A DNA stretch of 64,000 bases from Cephalopachus bancanus (GCA_027257055.1 JAPVLO010000055.1:9013501-9077500); one strand, 5' to 3'; shown: positions 9,910 through 22,644, counted from the stretch's first letter. Numbers and translations: made by a program. Notes: generated from the letters alone by a model not told the origin.

Positions 9910-11835
9910 TTTTTGACTCAAAAAGACAATATTTTAATTAAATAATAATTTCTTTTCACTGAATGTCATCCTGTTGTGTTCTCTGGTCTGTAGACCAGCC
10001 TGGTAAACTGTGCATTAGGGAAGATAGGTGAGAATTGATTGTTCCTATGAAGACATTTATCCAAACACATTCTTTTTCTTGAACTTGAACTTTTCATGCA
10101 ACAAAATATTTCATTCTTGACAATTATTATTCAAAAAACACCAATGGTTGACATAACTTGCAGGTGGTGTAGTTAGAAGAATTACTCTGCCACAGCCAAA
10201 CTATACTGTAAACACAAAGCCAGCAGCCTGGCAACTTTCTCTGCACATTTGTCTCACATCATTGTCAGTCGACTTCAGATTTAAGGAAGACTGCGTGTCA
10301 TTTGTAGGTCCAGGGAGAAGTGGTGCTTGCAGTTGGTCACTGCTAAAGGGCAGCGTAATAGTTAGTGAACCAGATGTCTTGACACAGGAGGCTTCTGGGA
10401 CAAATACCCACCCACAGATTCTCAATTAGGGAAATCTAAATAAGCATGACAACAAGGAAAAAGGTCTGGTATGCAACTAAAATATTTTACCTATTGTTTA
10501 TTTTTCTGAGCTATTAGCTAATAGCCTTTAAAAATTCATAGGAAATCTAGTTATTTGCTAAAATATGAAGCCTTTTATAAAGAAGAGAACAGTAGAGTAA
10601 TTTGATAAACTTGTGGTGGATCTGTAAAAGAAAAATTCTCTTCAAGGCTAAAAATAATAGATTCTATGATATGGTTTAGATAACAAAAACATAATCCTCC
10701 TTGGATCTCAGAAGACTTGAGAGATGAACTGAAGGTGAAAAAGTCCAGTAACAATGAAAAAAGATTCTTCTAACAGTTTCAGCAATTCTAATGTGTCGAG
10801 TCCCAGAAGGTTTTGGAGTTGCAGCTGCAGATGACAATTCCTTTTCTTTTCTTTCTTTCTTTTTTTTTTCCTTCTCAAACTGAATACCAACAATGAAGCA
10901 AGTGATTGCAGTGTAGCAATAGACAAAAACTGTTTCAGAGTATTGCCTGCTCGTAGAAGCTTGGGAAATCCATGCTTCCAAGGCACAAACAATTGTTCTT
11001 TTAAACTAACACATTGTCCCAAACTGGGTGGTAAACACAGTTCCCAAAATTGTCATGATCCAACGTATTAGGAAACCTATGATAAGACAAGCTTAGCATA
11101 GTTTATGTGCTCCAATTAAAAAGAAGTGTCTTACAGAAGAGCTCCTTTCACAAGCTGGAGACCAGCTTCTTCCAATCAGGAATGGAAGCATGAGTCTCAC
11201 TTTCCCGTGTATCCTCATGCAATAACATCATTACCACAACATAAATAGGAATGTTTTACTTAACAGTGTGGGTCCTACTGGGGGAGATGGTTGGTATCCA
11301 TATGAACTAAGGAACATTCCCTAGGGAACAAAGGAGTTCACTTTGACTATTGATTGTTTGTGCTCACTTATCCCTCCAATGAAGTTATATTTTGAAAGAA
11401 AGAAACGATTAAATTTCTTCTGCCCTGGAAATTTTGTGTGCTTTAATGCTACTTTAAATATACTCAAAGAGATAAGAATAACCCATGGTAGATATACAAT
11501 GATATTGAATGACCATTCTTCCTTTCAACCAACTGATTGATGATTCAGAGCCACAGCATTATCGTTCTAAGCGTCTAGAGATATAGAAATAAATATAGTG
11601 AATCCCTTTCCTTACTGTTTATCAGGGAAGACATATTTTAGCACTCTTATAGTGGAGTGAGTTAGAGGATTGGGAAACAAGATAAAATATCTAATGTGAA
11701 TTATCAGTAGGCTTCTCAAAGAAGGTAGCAGCTAAATAGAAGCAAAAGAACGGAAGTTTTGTAGTTAGACAAGGATAGGAAGGACATTCTAATCAGAAGG
11801 AATTGCAAAAAGACACAGAAGCATGAGATAATAGT
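9910..11835. other. Unassigned stretch
   Basis: About 1.9 kb without an assigned repeat. A minus-strand pair of overlapping frames (10676-11022) is rich in Lys/Glu because it crosses a pyrimidine tract at 10840-10875. A minus frame at 10201-10425 shows no known motif. I see no splice-site and polypyrimidine arrangement that would make an exon call credible. Confidence 0.35.
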
Positions 11836-11837
11836 AA

Positions 11838-12050
11838 AAACTGGCATTTATTTAGCATTTGCTATATGCCAGAAGCTACGTTAAATGTGTTGCTTGTGCC
11901 ATTTCAACTACTCATTGTCATAACCTTATGACACAGTGCTATTATTATCCTCACTTTTTATATGATAAGATTGAGGTTTTGAGAATTAAATGACTTGTTC
12001 AAGTCAAACAGCTGTTAAGTGATGAAGGTTGGGATTTGAATTCAGTCTTC
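11838..12050 (-). repeat. MIR SINE, minus strand
   Basis: A long, fairly well kept copy: ATTTAGCATTTGCTATATGC, CATTGTCATAACCTTATGAC, CAGTGCTATTATTATCCTCA, TGACTTGTTCAAGTCAAAC and AGCTGTTAAGTGATGAAGG, then GATTTGAATTCAGTC. Confidence 0.8.
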
Positions 12051-12051
12051 T

Positions 12052-13355
12052 TTTATGTTCTGAAAACTGAGTTTCTAGTGCCATGCTGCACAGAGACTGT
12101 GAGGTGTAGAGTAAGAACGAAAGGAAGCCTAACGTTAGGCAGTTGGCATTCAGCTGTAATATACAGACAAATGAAGTATTTACAGCATTTCAAGCAAGGG
12201 AGTGAGATGACCATATTTATATTTTCAAAAGATACCTTTTGTAGGCGTTGTGCATTCAGGATTGGTGAGGAGACTTTTGGAGGACTGAGATGTGAGACGA
12301 ATTTTCAACCCCAATAAGAAGCAATATGGGCTAAACACAGACTATTGCATGGGGATGGTGTGTTAAGGATGGATTTATCAGATATTTGAGAATGAAAGGT
12401 CTGTATGAATTGGGCAAAGGAGAGAGGTCTCAGAGAAATGCCCAAATGTCTGGGTTGGGAGCCTCAGTAAATTGTATCACCTGTAACCACGGTTCAGTAA
12501 ACAGAATAGGGAATGTTCCACTGATGAGCCACTGTCTACATCAGCAAACTGTTCCCAAGTTTGCTGAACCTAAGTAATTAGATAATTAGGTAATTAGAAC
12601 AACAAGGCTAACTTCATGTGTTGCAGAAGACATCACAGAGGTTGAGAGAAAGTAAAGCAACACAAACGACACAGCTTGCAGACCTGGTTCATACTCCATG
12701 GTGGGATGGAAGATGGAGCACAGGCAATGTGTACCACAGGAGACGGAGGGAAAAATGCTCACTGTGAGTTGGATTTGTGCAGCATATGACAGTGAAGAAG
12801 GGTGGTAAGTGTAGATGATGGGAGGACATATGAGTACACCAAGTGATACCCCAGTAGTCAGTGTGCTTGCGCGGTAATGACTGGAACCTAACTTTTGCGT
12901 AGAATCTTTTTGGAGCATACACATGATCAAATGGTAGATTCAACTCAGATTTCAGAAATTCTAGAAGGAGGCCATATTAAGTGATTTGTTGTTTTATGTA
13001 TTCTGTGTGCGCTTATGTGTATAAATTGCTTCTCTAGACATTAGTGTGCTTTGGGATTTCATAAGGTGCACATTAACATTGAAATTGGTAGAGAATGGGG
13101 ATGTGACATTAACAATAGTAACCAAAATGGTTCTGATGCAAGTGTCTGAGATTATACTTTGAGAACACTGCTCTAAGACAGTTTATTTCAGGATAATGAC
13201 ACCTAGGAAACTGCATATTAAAAAATGTAAACAGTCAACATTGTGTTTTTTGTTACAAGTCCAAATCAGAGCCTCTAATTCCTTTAGATGCATTTTTCAC
13301 TCCCCTGATCTCCTTCGTTTTCCCTTCTCCCTGCCTCTTTTCTATCTCAAGCTCT
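12052..13355. other. Unassigned stretch
   Basis: Several short frames (12036-12317, 12386-12577, 12586-12943) have no known motif. The sequence is mostly unique in appearance and I find no repeat in it. Confidence 0.35.
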
Positions 13356-13359
13356 CACA

Positions 13360-14480
13360 TGTTTTCTTTCTCCTTGACACTTGCTGAATTCTTGTATCTC
13401 TTTCTCATCTCTGCATGCCTTTTGTTGTCTCTAACACTCTCACCATTCTTGTTTCATCTTAATTTCTCGTTCTATTTTTCTTTTCTCATTTTTGTTTCTT
13501 CTTTTATTAGTGCAGTCTCCATCTTATGTGGTAATTTCTCCATTGATTCATTTATTGTTTTCCATTGGTATTGGATTTTGTCAAATGCTTTATTGTGTCT
13601 ATTGAAATATACTTTTTCTCTTAATTCTACTAATATCATGAATTGTACTGATTCATATTTGAATGTTAAACCAACTTTGCATTTCTTTGACAAAACTCAC
13701 TTAGGCAAGACATGGTATATGTATACATATATGCAGTTGTATATATACATATATATGTATACATGCACACATTCAATTTGCTAATGTATTTTAAGTGTGT
13801 GATATATGTCCATTAAACACATTAGTCTACAATTTTCTGTTTTTGTAATATCTTGGTCTAGTTTTGATAGAGGGTAATTCTGGCTTCATAAAATTGGTTG
13901 GGAAGTGTTCCTTCCTCCTCTATTTTCTGATATAATTTTTGTAGCATAGCAATTATTTCTTTCTTAAATGTTGGATAGAATTCACCAGTGATGCCATCTG
14001 GGCCAGGAGTTTTCTTTTTCAGAAGGTTTTTAATTATGAATATGATTTATTTAATTGACAGAAGTCTATTTTCTCTTCTATTTCTGCTTAGGTTAGTTTT
14101 TAAAATTAGCATTCTTTAAGAAATGTTGTTACTTTATCTAATTTTAAAATGCTATTGGCATGAAATTGCTCATAATATTTTCCTATTATTCTTTTAATTT
14201 CTGTAGAATCTTTGGTGATGTCCTCTCTTTCATTCTGGATATTACTAATTTATGTCTTATGTTTAATTTCTTCATCCGTTTAGCTGGAGGAGTTATTCTA
14301 GGTATTATGAGTGATGAGTTGTGAAAATTCTGATTTTTGTTATTTTTTCTCCCTAAGTAAGTCATTTGTTTTGTTTTTGCAGGAAATTATCTTAGTTGAA
14401 CTCAAGTTGAAAATTGGCTTGTTGTTGTTCTTTAGCTCTGATTCTAGCTGAGATTTTTTTTTTATGTAGCCGAGCTTCTT
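13360..14480 (-). mobile_element. Ancient L1, ORF2 reverse-transcriptase region, minus strand
   Basis: On the plus strand the text shows the reverse complement of old L1 ORF2. Examples are GGATTTTGTCAAATGCTTTA, then TTTTGATAGAGGGTAATTCT, GATGCCATCTGGGCCAGGAG and TTTTCTTTTTCAGAAGG, and a block near 14200 (TAGAATCTTTGGTGATGTCC, TCTCTTTCATTCTGGATATT). It is much more diverged than the L1s at 7 kb and 36 kb. A TA-rich microsatellite (13710-13772) lies within it. The open frame at 13359-13784 is a shadow of this repeat. Confidence 0.7.
13710..13772. repeat. TA/TATG/CA-rich low-complexity tract
   Basis: Imperfect TATATG/TATACA units with internal dyads, for example TACATATATATGTA. Confidence 0.8.
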
Positions 14481-16150
14481 AGGGTGTTCCGGCCAGAGAT
14501 GTGGGTAGACATAATTTGAGGATTTCCTAAATGATTTTTTTCTTCTTTGTCTTCTCTTACCTTCTCTTTCCTTTTTCTTCTATTTCTCCTCTCACTTCTC
14601 CATTTGTATATAACTTCACTAGAGTCCATGGTAATATCTGTGATAATGATAACTCTATGTTATAATTCTCTTCACTGGATGTGCGCTAATCTGAGTGTTT
14701 CTATTCCCCAGTGCCTTCAGATAGCTTTTTTTTTTTTTTTTTTGCATTCTCTTCAGAGTTTATACATGTCAGAAGTTGGTCACATGCAATGTTACTTGGT
14801 CATTACCACATGAAGATCTATATATTTCTGTGCTCTCGTTTTCTTTTAAACAGAGTTTGCTGAAAGGAGAATTTTAGGTTATTTTCTTTATGTTCTCCCA
14901 CTCCCCACCTTTGGCTCTTTAAAGATCTTGGACCATTGTATATTATCTTACATTGCTTCTGACAAAAAGTCTGTAGTCCTTCTTTCCTGTGCCGCTCTTT
15001 ATAAAATGTGTCTTTCTTTTCTTGTTCTTCTAAAATGTTCTGTTTCTCAAATTGTCTTGCAGCAATTTGATTATCATTTATTTTTCATGGTTCTCTTTGT
15101 GTTTGTCCTGGTTAAATTTTCTTAAATTTTTTGGTTTTATGGGTTGTAATAAATAGTCTGACTCCACTTTTTGATATTTGAGTGCTGAAAGCTTTTTAGT
15201 CTCTCTCTTCTCTTTTCAACATCTTGGAAACTGATTTCAAAAAAGGTCAGCTATGTCCTACTTTGGTGAATGCTTATGCCTCCCTGCTTATTAACCACAA
15301 TTAAAACTCCAAGCCAATCCCCCTTCTTTTCCTGTTCTCTGAAATCATTTCCAGATCAGCTTGAAAAGCATCCTTTACTCTTCCCAGGGGACTTGTTATG
15401 TGAGTAATAAAACTTTCATACCCTCATAGTATGTGTATGGCATCAACTGTCTTGACATTTGAACAAAATTTTGAGTTGGAATCCATCCTCTATTTTCAGT
15501 TGGCTACAATATAGTTTTATGATTTTTATCAAATTTTGAAAATTTGTATTATTACTTAAAATATTTTCTCTTCAACTTCTGTACACCCTGTATATTAAAT
15601 AATATGACATTGTCTCATAGGACATTGAGCTTCTTTTAAATTTGTTAGGAATTTTTTGTATCTGTGATTCCATTTGTGTAATTTCTGTTGCTCAACTTCA
15701 AGTTATTTGATCTTTTCTTCAATAATATTTAATATTCAATTAAGATCACTAACTTTTATTTTTAATTTTATATAATTTTCAGGTTAAGGAGTGTTATTAG
15801 GTTATATAACAAGTCTTTAACTACTCATATCATTTTGTTTCTGTTATCCTCTAAAACTTTGTACATATTTATATAAGTAGTTTTATAGTCATGACTAGCT
15901 TATATAATCTATATTATTAATATTACTAGTTTCATTTGTGTTGGCTTTTTTTGTCTGTAATATGTCACAGTTTTCCACTTCTTTGTAAACTAGTAATATT
16001 CGATTGAAAGCCTCACATTGTCACTTTATGTATGGAATATTATGAATTTTTATTTTCCTTAAAGACTGTTTAACTTTCTTTTGGCAGTGAGTTAAATAAT
16101 TTGTGGATCACTATGATTATTTTGAGCTTAACTTTAAGTTTCATTAGGAA
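14481..16150 (-). mobile_element. Probable 5' part of an ancient L1, minus strand
   Basis: The pyrimidine-rich text at 14880-16100 has the order of blocks I remember for the reverse complement of the upstream region of mammalian L1M/HAL1 elements. Blocks are the 'ccattg...cttctgacaaaaagtctg' text at 14930-14970, 'tctcaaattgtcttgcagcaatttgattat' around 15050, a 'gagcttctttt' block at 15628, and 'ctgtgattccatttgtgtaatttctgttgct' near 15665. The order and strand agree with the ORF2 remnant to the left. The 14481-14880 part is not aligned and could be unrelated. Confidence 0.45.
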
Positions 16151-16370
16151 GGTCTGAATAAACCTTTATTCCAGGGCTAATTTAATGCTATCTATAAAAT
16201 GTGATTCTTATGGATTCTTCTTTACTGAATACTCTGGATGTTCTCAAAGGTCTTCTTACTCTGGTTGGTTCACTCTCCAATTATATATGTGCTCTGGAAA
16301 TTGATTAGCTTAAAGTGCCTCTGTTTTTCTTTGTTCATTCTGATATAATTTCACTTTACACATGCAAAAA

Positions 16371-16457
16371 GTGAATACACACACACACACACACATACAC
16401 ACACTCATATATATGTGTACATGCATATGTACGTGCTTATATGTGTGTGTGTGTATA
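16371..16457. repeat. (CA)n / (TG)n compound microsatellite
   Basis: A CA run at the left, TATA/ATGT text in the middle and a TG run at the right, so the tract can fold back on itself. Confidence 0.9.
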
Positions 16458-16459
16458 GA

Positions 16460-18160
16460 AACTCTTTGTCTCAATAATTCTTTTTCTTTAGCACTCTGTG
16501 TTTCAATTTTTATTTAGTTGCACTGGCACAATTTATCATTTCTACATCTTCAACTCAACAGTTTTTCCATCTCCTGCTTGAATTCTTTCTCCCCAAAAGA
16601 TTCATAAAGTGCCTCTGGGAGTGCTGGGCAAAGTAATTATAAAACTCAATTCATTTTTTTTCCTAATTTCAAAGATAACATTTATAATTTTTTTCCATTG
16701 ACCAATATCTTAAAGAGTTATTTGATGAAATTTGTTTATTTTTCTACTTGTTTGTGGAGGAAGGGTAAAACAAATATCAACTACTCCTTCATTGTTGAAA
16801 ATGAGAGTTCTCAGATCTTTTAATTTATTGCCTTTTAAAATTGTTTTTCACAAATAAAGATTCAGGTTCAACTTAAATTTTAACCACATTTGGCACTTCT
16901 AGTGGAAATAACTCAGTTGAGATAGCAGTAAAATAAACTGCCTTTACAAATGACTGAGTTCACAGTGTTCTGCTAGGACAAGACACAGTTTGTTTATCTA
17001 TCTGGACTTGAAAAAGGTTGGTTTATTCTTTGTAAAACAATGGTAAAATCGATTTCACAAATATTAAAATGTTAAATTTTTGCATGTTATAATTGAATAA
17101 ATAAGATTATTGTAAGAAAGAGGAAGAGAGGATAACATGAAAGCAAGATTGCTGTATTCATACACATAAAATAAACTCAAGTAAAATGATAAATACCAAA
17201 GAGTAATGAATTTCCATCTATCATTTTTCATTCAAGTTTTTATTAGATAAGCTTATGACTTGCATAATAAAAATGCTTTTATAGTAAATTGTGCTGAAAA
17301 TTTTAGGTATTTATATGGGGAAAAAAAAACAACTTCACCTCTACCTTTTACCATGTACAAAAATTCATTTAAGTTGGATAATGTATTTAAGGGGAGTATT
17401 CGATCTCACTTCTTTTGGTATCAAATGCGAGTAAATTCTGTTAAATTATTTAAATATTCACTTGGAAATAAATGTATGTAATATAGTAATATGGGGTGAA
17501 ATAATTTTAAAAATAAAATGTTTTTACTACTAGAATGGAGAGATGACATATAAATTGGAAAGGTCGGACTGTATGTATTGAAGATGGGGCCTGGGAAAGT
17601 CAGGCATGGCTCTAGCATGGATTCTGAATAAGTGTAGAGATTAGCAAAGGGAATGGAAGGCAAGGGAATTTTAAACATCTAACAATGCTGTATTGAGACA
17701 GTGTTGTCCAGTGGTTTCTTTGTTCTGAAGTTTAGTGTGTGCTTATTTGGCCTGTGAGAGGAAACTTACTATGGCTCAGCACTGTGGTAAGTTGCTCACA
17801 TATATTACTTACCTCTTCTAAATGCAGAAATCACATTTATTTCTAAGTTGTTACTTCAGCATTTGCTCATCACAAGTATCCCATAAGAAAGTCTGGTGAC
17901 TGATGGCAATTCTCAATAATTCTTTATCACATTACCCTTGAAAGATGTTACAAACAAGCTTTTTAATATTATTATATGTTGATACACAGAACATTCTTGG
18001 ATTCTTATTTTATATTGTTAATAGGGAATTACAGCAGTATTTGAAAGCCTTAGGAATTTAATTATGCTTCTGACTTCATTTTGTTAGAAATGAACATGAA
18101 CCCTTGTATTATCAGCAATCAAATTTTAAAAAAGCAAATGCAGTCTCTCCAATATTTTTA
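16460..18160. other. Unassigned AT-rich stretch
   Basis: No certain repeat. A short segment at 17310-17400 loosely resembles old L1 ORF2 text (CCATGTACAAAAATTCATTT). Frames at 17260-17678 have no known motif. Confidence 0.35.
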
Positions 18161-18169
18161 ATGTGATTA

Positions 18170-18603
18170 ATGGGGAAAGAAATGCTGAAGCAGAAAGCAA
18201 GTCTAGCATGTGTTTGTGCCAAAGAAACAGAAGCTGTACTGCCCCCAGCCATGCCTACCAGAGTCAGCCAACGCACAGCCTACTGTACTACTACCATTCC
18301 ATCCAAGCCTGTCCCCAGGTCTTACTTCAAGGTCATTATGCCAGGTTCAGATATGTCCTCCATCCATAACCCCAACTACCTGCTATCAAAATTCTTCCAA
18401 CAGAGAGGCTCTCGAGGTGCATTACAGGGAAGCCCAGATGAAATCCTGGCAAGGAGAATGTTCACCTAGGTAGAGGTTCTGGCCTCACACTGGAGCCATT
18501 ACAACAGACCATCTGTCTTAAGTTGTCAATCCCTGAGATCTTCAGGGATCAGAGAAATGGGCTGGTTTCACTCTGGTCCTTATGCCAATGTGCCTCCCAC
18601 TTG
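18170..18603 (+). pseudogene. Unrecognised long open stretch interrupted by one stop
   Basis: One plus-strand frame runs from an ATG at 18170 to a TAG ending at 18469 (99 codons). It then stays open in the same frame for about 43 more codons to a TAA near 18603. The first part includes MPTRVSQRTAYC, KPVPRSYFKVIMPGSDMSSI and FFQQRGSRGALQGSPDE; the second includes EMGWFHSGPYANVPP. I do not recognise the protein. Other frames are also open over 18163-18473, and base composition (richer in C than the surroundings) alone could give this. Candidate explanations are a fragment of a processed retrocopy, an exon, or an LTR-derived stretch. No poly-A tail or flanking duplication was found to prove a retrocopy. 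Confidence 0.25.
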
Positions 18604-18609
18604 CTGCTG

Positions 18610-19675
18610 GTAAAACTTGAAGAAATACAGTACATTCACAATGGATAGCCCCTTGTGATGGAGTTTGTTAAATTTTATTTTCTAAATTACCTTCTGTATC
18701 TTCTACATTTTTATGAGGTATTATTTACAATTAGGAAAAATGATAAAGCTATTTTAAACTATGAATATAGTACTGATGTGGTCCTCTCTTTTTATTTATT
18801 TCATCATTATTGATTTGCTATTATATATGTGTATATGTATGCCTGTTATGTTATTTATTATTTTATTAAAAATTTTTAAATATTTGCTTCATGACTTTGT
18901 TTCAAAATTTTAGAAAAAAGTTAAATTTTTAGATACTGAAAAATTCATTACCATCCGTTTTATTTTTAAAATCTGTGCTCTCCCTGTTGGGGACATTTTT
19001 TATATGTCAGTATGTCTGTAGAGGTTTTATTGTTTGCTTGTTTTTGTGTTAAAAGAGGTTTTAAGTAAATATCCTTCAAAATAAAAGCATGTTTTCCAAG
19101 TAATATTTCGCAAGTACTTTATATCCATAAAAAAATAATATTAAGGGAACCATTTTCTTCTCTTGTTATGCATGGAAAATGGTGTCAGGGCATACAGTAT
19201 CATTGTACTAATTATAGGGCAAGGTTTAAGACAAAGAAAACATGATTCTAGCCACGGTAGACATGTATTTTATTATAATATTTAATTTTAAAACAACTTT
19301 GGCAGCAATTATATAACCAGTCTTATGCTAAAAGGGAAAAATAAATATATTTTCTATCTTTAAAAATTTTATGAGTAATATAATATGCAGCTCTCCTAAA
19401 GCAGTTTGTACAAAATTATATGTGACCCAATAGAATTATGAAGTAAATCTAATCATTTGTGTATTTGCTCCTATTTTAACAATTTTTTTAAACTTTTTGA
19501 AGTAATTTTTGTTTTATAAACAGAGAAAATCAACTTTAAGCATTTTACCTCTATAGGTTTGCTTTCTGAAACAAAATCCACTTCATCATTTGACAACTAC
19601 CATTCAGTAACATCTTCATAAGACTTTAATTTGAACTGACTTATTCATTTTTGGTGCATCTTAATTCCTCTAAAC
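18610..19675. other. Unassigned AT-rich stretch
   Basis: Very AT-rich, with no frame of note and no assigned repeat. Confidence 0.4.
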
Positions 19676-19679
19676 AGAT

Positions 19680-19850
19680 TTCCAAGAAGAGAGAAAGAGT
19701 TAGGGGGAGGAAAGAGAAAGAGAAGAAGAGGAGGAGGAGTAGGAGCAGGGGGAGGAGATGGAGAAGGAGGCAAGGAAGGAAGGGGAGAGAGAGAAAGAGA
19801 GAGAGAAAGAGAGAGATAGGAAGGAGGAAAGAGAAGGGAAGGGAAGGAGT
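19680..19850. repeat. Polypurine (GA/GGA/GAAA) low-complexity tract
   Basis: About 170 bases almost wholly A and G on the plus strand, with GGAGGAGGAG, GAGAGAGAAAGAGAGAG and GGAAGG blocks. The frames on both strands here (Arg/Lys/Glu-rich or Leu/Ser/Pro-rich) are products of this composition and not genes. Confidence 0.95.
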
Positions 19851-19854
19851 ACCA

Positions 19855-20655
19855 TAAGGCAATCAGTAATATAGAAGTTTCAAGCATTAACTAATTTACA
19901 GCATATTTATTTGTTGTGTTTTGTCTGCAGCCGGAACTATAATGAGGCAAATAGTAACTGATTATTCTGTATAGTATCTGAGAAAGGCAAATCTCTTCAA
20001 TGTTCTCCAATCTACATCTCCTCTATAACTTGCTCTTTGCAAAATAACCAGATTCCCAAATTAACTCACTAATCAAGTCTATATGAGGTCAAAAATATTT
20101 CGAGTGCCAAAAATCCATCATCTCAGTTATTCAAGAAGACCACAGAAACTTTTCATCGTCTTTATGAGGTGAAGGACAGCTAATTTGCTGCCAATAGAAT
20201 TAACGTGGAATATTGGGTATCGCTTCCTAAAGATGAAAGGAAGAGAACAAGAAGTTGCAGACTGAAATGACTGAAACTGACAATGTTCTGATTATGGTGA
20301 GTCTGGACACAGCACATGGCTGGAATTTTACTTGAAACTTATCTATATTTTCTTAATATGGATTACATTTTGAAGAGGTTAGAAGGGAAGGGACTAAACA
20401 TATTTTGCTACTATTAGGTGTCATTATGTCAGATTTTGTTCCTGTTTCAGTTGGATGGGAAAATGAGCCAGCATCCCTTTTGGAGCAAATGAGAGCTCTG
20501 CTTTTAGCTCTTATCACCTAAATCCAGAAATTGACACACAGAAATTATCCTGTAGAAATAAGTCAAAAGGAGAATTGCTAAATGCCCTTTTCCTATGTTT
20601 CTCTCCTTTATCAATTTTTAACAATATCAGATAGGCAAGAAAGAATGTCCTAGAA
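19855..20655. other. Unassigned stretch
   Basis: No repeat or gene recognised. Confidence 0.4.
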
Positions 20656-20659
20656 TGCA

Positions 20660-20880
20660 TTAGTCCATCCAACAAATACTCATTGATCAACTTCCTCTAC
20701 CTGCTAACTTCTCCTATGGCACCATGCGTCTATCATCAGAAACAGTATAAAAATACAGAACAAACAATCTTGCTTTTGTGCCTGACTCTGTACTAAACAC
20801 AGAGAATAAAAGGATCTAAAATGGACAGGACTCTACCCACATGAGGCATACAGTTTAGTTAAGATTGCAGATATTTTGAG
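20660..20880 (-). repeat. L2 LINE 3' end, minus strand
   Basis: TCCAACAAATACTCATTGATC, GTGCCTGACTCTGTACTAAA, CACAGAGAATAAAAGG and ATGAGGCATACAGTTTAGTT correspond to the reverse complement of the L2 terminus ('caacaaatatttattgagc...gtgccaggcac...catggagcttacagtc'). Confidence 0.55.
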
Positions 20881-20881
20881 T

Positions 20882-21210
20882 ATTTATTCCACAATATTCC
20901 AGTATTTCAAATATGTAATTGCAAACTGTTAACTCTTGAGGGGAAAAACAAGTGTAAGAAAAGACTTTAAGAATGAGGTCTTTCATATAAGATCTGCAGA
21001 ATAGAAAAGCATTGTTAAACTGGAAATGGCATAGAAACTTCCAGAAAGAGTAGAAGGCTCTTTAACAGGCCTACAACAACAACAAGATCCTTTATGAAAA
21101 TGAAAGAGTGCTTTGATTAGAGTACAGAGAAGATGAGAAAGTTGCACAGAATGAGGCCAGGAAGTCAGCAGAGGCCAGATGACCAAGGTTATGCTAACAA
21201 TTTAGGTTTA
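20882..21210. other. Unassigned stretch
   Basis: No repeat or gene recognised before the Alu target duplication. Confidence 0.4.
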
Positions 21211-21224
21211 GAATTCTAAAAGTA

Positions 21225-21501
21225 GCCGGGCTCGGTGGCTCAGCCTGTAATCCCACGCCTTTGGGAGGCTGAGGTGAGTTGATTGCCTGAGCCCGCGGGT
21301 TTGAGACCCGCCTGGGCAGCGAGACCTCATCTCTACAATAAATCAAAAAATCAGCTGGGCGTGGTAGCGCATGCCTGTAATTCCAGCTACTCGGAAGGCT
21401 CTCCGGAGCCCAGCAGGTGAGGCTGCAGTGGCCGGGAGCGGCCACTGCACTCCAGTCTGGGCGACTGAGTGAGACTCCAACTCAAAAAAAAAAAAAAAAA
21501 A
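21225..21501 (+). repeat. Dimeric Alu, plus strand
   Basis: Full-length with both arms and a poly-A tail. The flanking duplication is AATTCTAAAAG (21212-21222 and 21502-21512). About 14 bases of the right arm, after ACTCGGAAGGCT, are deleted compared with the other copies. It starts GCCGGGCTCGGTGGCTCAGC like its younger relatives here. Confidence 0.95.
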
Positions 21502-21514
21502 AATTCTAAAAGCA

Positions 21515-22225
21515 AAGGAGTTGAACCCGTATAATGAAATAATTCAATTTGTTCTTTGTAAATGGTCACCCTGATGCCAGGTACAGAATAGTGGGAGGAA
21601 GAGGATTGACTTTAGGTTGAACTTGAAGGTTGGACGTGGTGTAATCTGAAAGTTTAGACTCCAGTGTCCTTAACCCTCTTCTCAAAGAGTTAGAGTCATC
21701 CCATTGCTTACCCACCTGCAAACCCTGGTGCAATTCGCAAATAAATATGACAAATGGCTCTGCAATTTTTATGCTACTTTTGGCAGCCATCGTCCCCATA
21801 AGCCCAACTCCATCTTATCTTCTGGGTCTCTGAGACCAAACCTCAGGAGGTCTCATACTGGGTCCTTGCTTCCTATATGTGTGTCTGGTTGATGTGGGTT
21901 CAACCTTTAGCTTCATATTTTCTGAGTCATTTTGTTGTGGGTTCATCTTTTGTAATTTAGACATTTAGTTTTGTGACCCCACGTAAAGTCTCTTTTTCCT
22001 GCAGTTTATTTTTTCTATTTACATTTCTGCTTACCGGTGATGTATTTTGTCTTCCATTATTTCATTTTCTTTTGTTCTTATTTTTCTATTATTTGCAATT
22101 TCCTGGTTTATTTACCCTTTGCTATATATTTTCAGGTTTCAAATTTTTTAACCATCTCGAAAATTCAAAAGTATATATTTTGTTCTAAAAAATACTATTT
22201 CTATGTGGAAGATTTCTAAATATGT
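21515..22225. other. Unassigned stretch
   Basis: A T-rich segment (21900-22150) with hydrophobic frames produced by composition. No repeat was assigned. Confidence 0.35.
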
Positions 22226-22229
22226 ATCT

Positions 22230-22640
22230 CCAGCACAGCGTTTTCTACTGAACTCCAGAATCACAACTTCCCCATTGATACATTCACTTGAACTGATTTC
22301 AAGCATTTCAAATTCAACACACGCAGAACTAGGAATCCCTGATCTTGCTTCTCATGTTCTCCTCTCTGGTCTTCTCACTTTGAAGAAACATTTTTCCCAT
22401 GTACCAGCTCCTCGGGCCAAAATATTACAGACATCTACTTCTTCTATATATTCATATTAAATACACCATCAACTTCTATGAGCTCACCCCTCCAAATCTC
22501 TCCAATATCCAGGGCCACAAGTCCAGTCCAAATCATCAGCATCTTTTCCCTACAGTGACAGCGTCTTCGGTGATTTTTTGTACCCACTGTTGACTTCTTT
22601 CAATCAGTTTTCCACATGGAAGTCAGATCAATTAAAAAGT
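22230..22640 (+). repeat. L2 LINE, internal 3' region, plus strand
   Basis: Matches the order of L2 ORF2-end text: CATTTCAAATTCAACACA, CAGAACTAGGAATCCCTGAT, CAGCTCCTCGGGCCAAAAT, then AATCATCAGCATCTTTT and GAAGTCAGATCA. It is diverged but in the right order. Confidence 0.6.
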
Positions 22641-22644
22641 TTAA

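Noticed and set aside
10676..11022. Lys/Glu-rich minus-strand frames
   Set aside because: The charged runs come from a pyrimidine tract at 10840-10875. Two overlapping frames are equally open and neither has a known motif.
13359..13784. 141-codon hydrophobic plus-strand frame as a possible membrane protein
   Set aside because: It lies antisense to an old L1 ORF2. T-rich text gives Phe/Leu/Ser runs.
19641..19887. Leu/Pro/Ser-rich minus frames and an Arg/Lys-rich plus frame
   Set aside because: Products of the polypurine tract.
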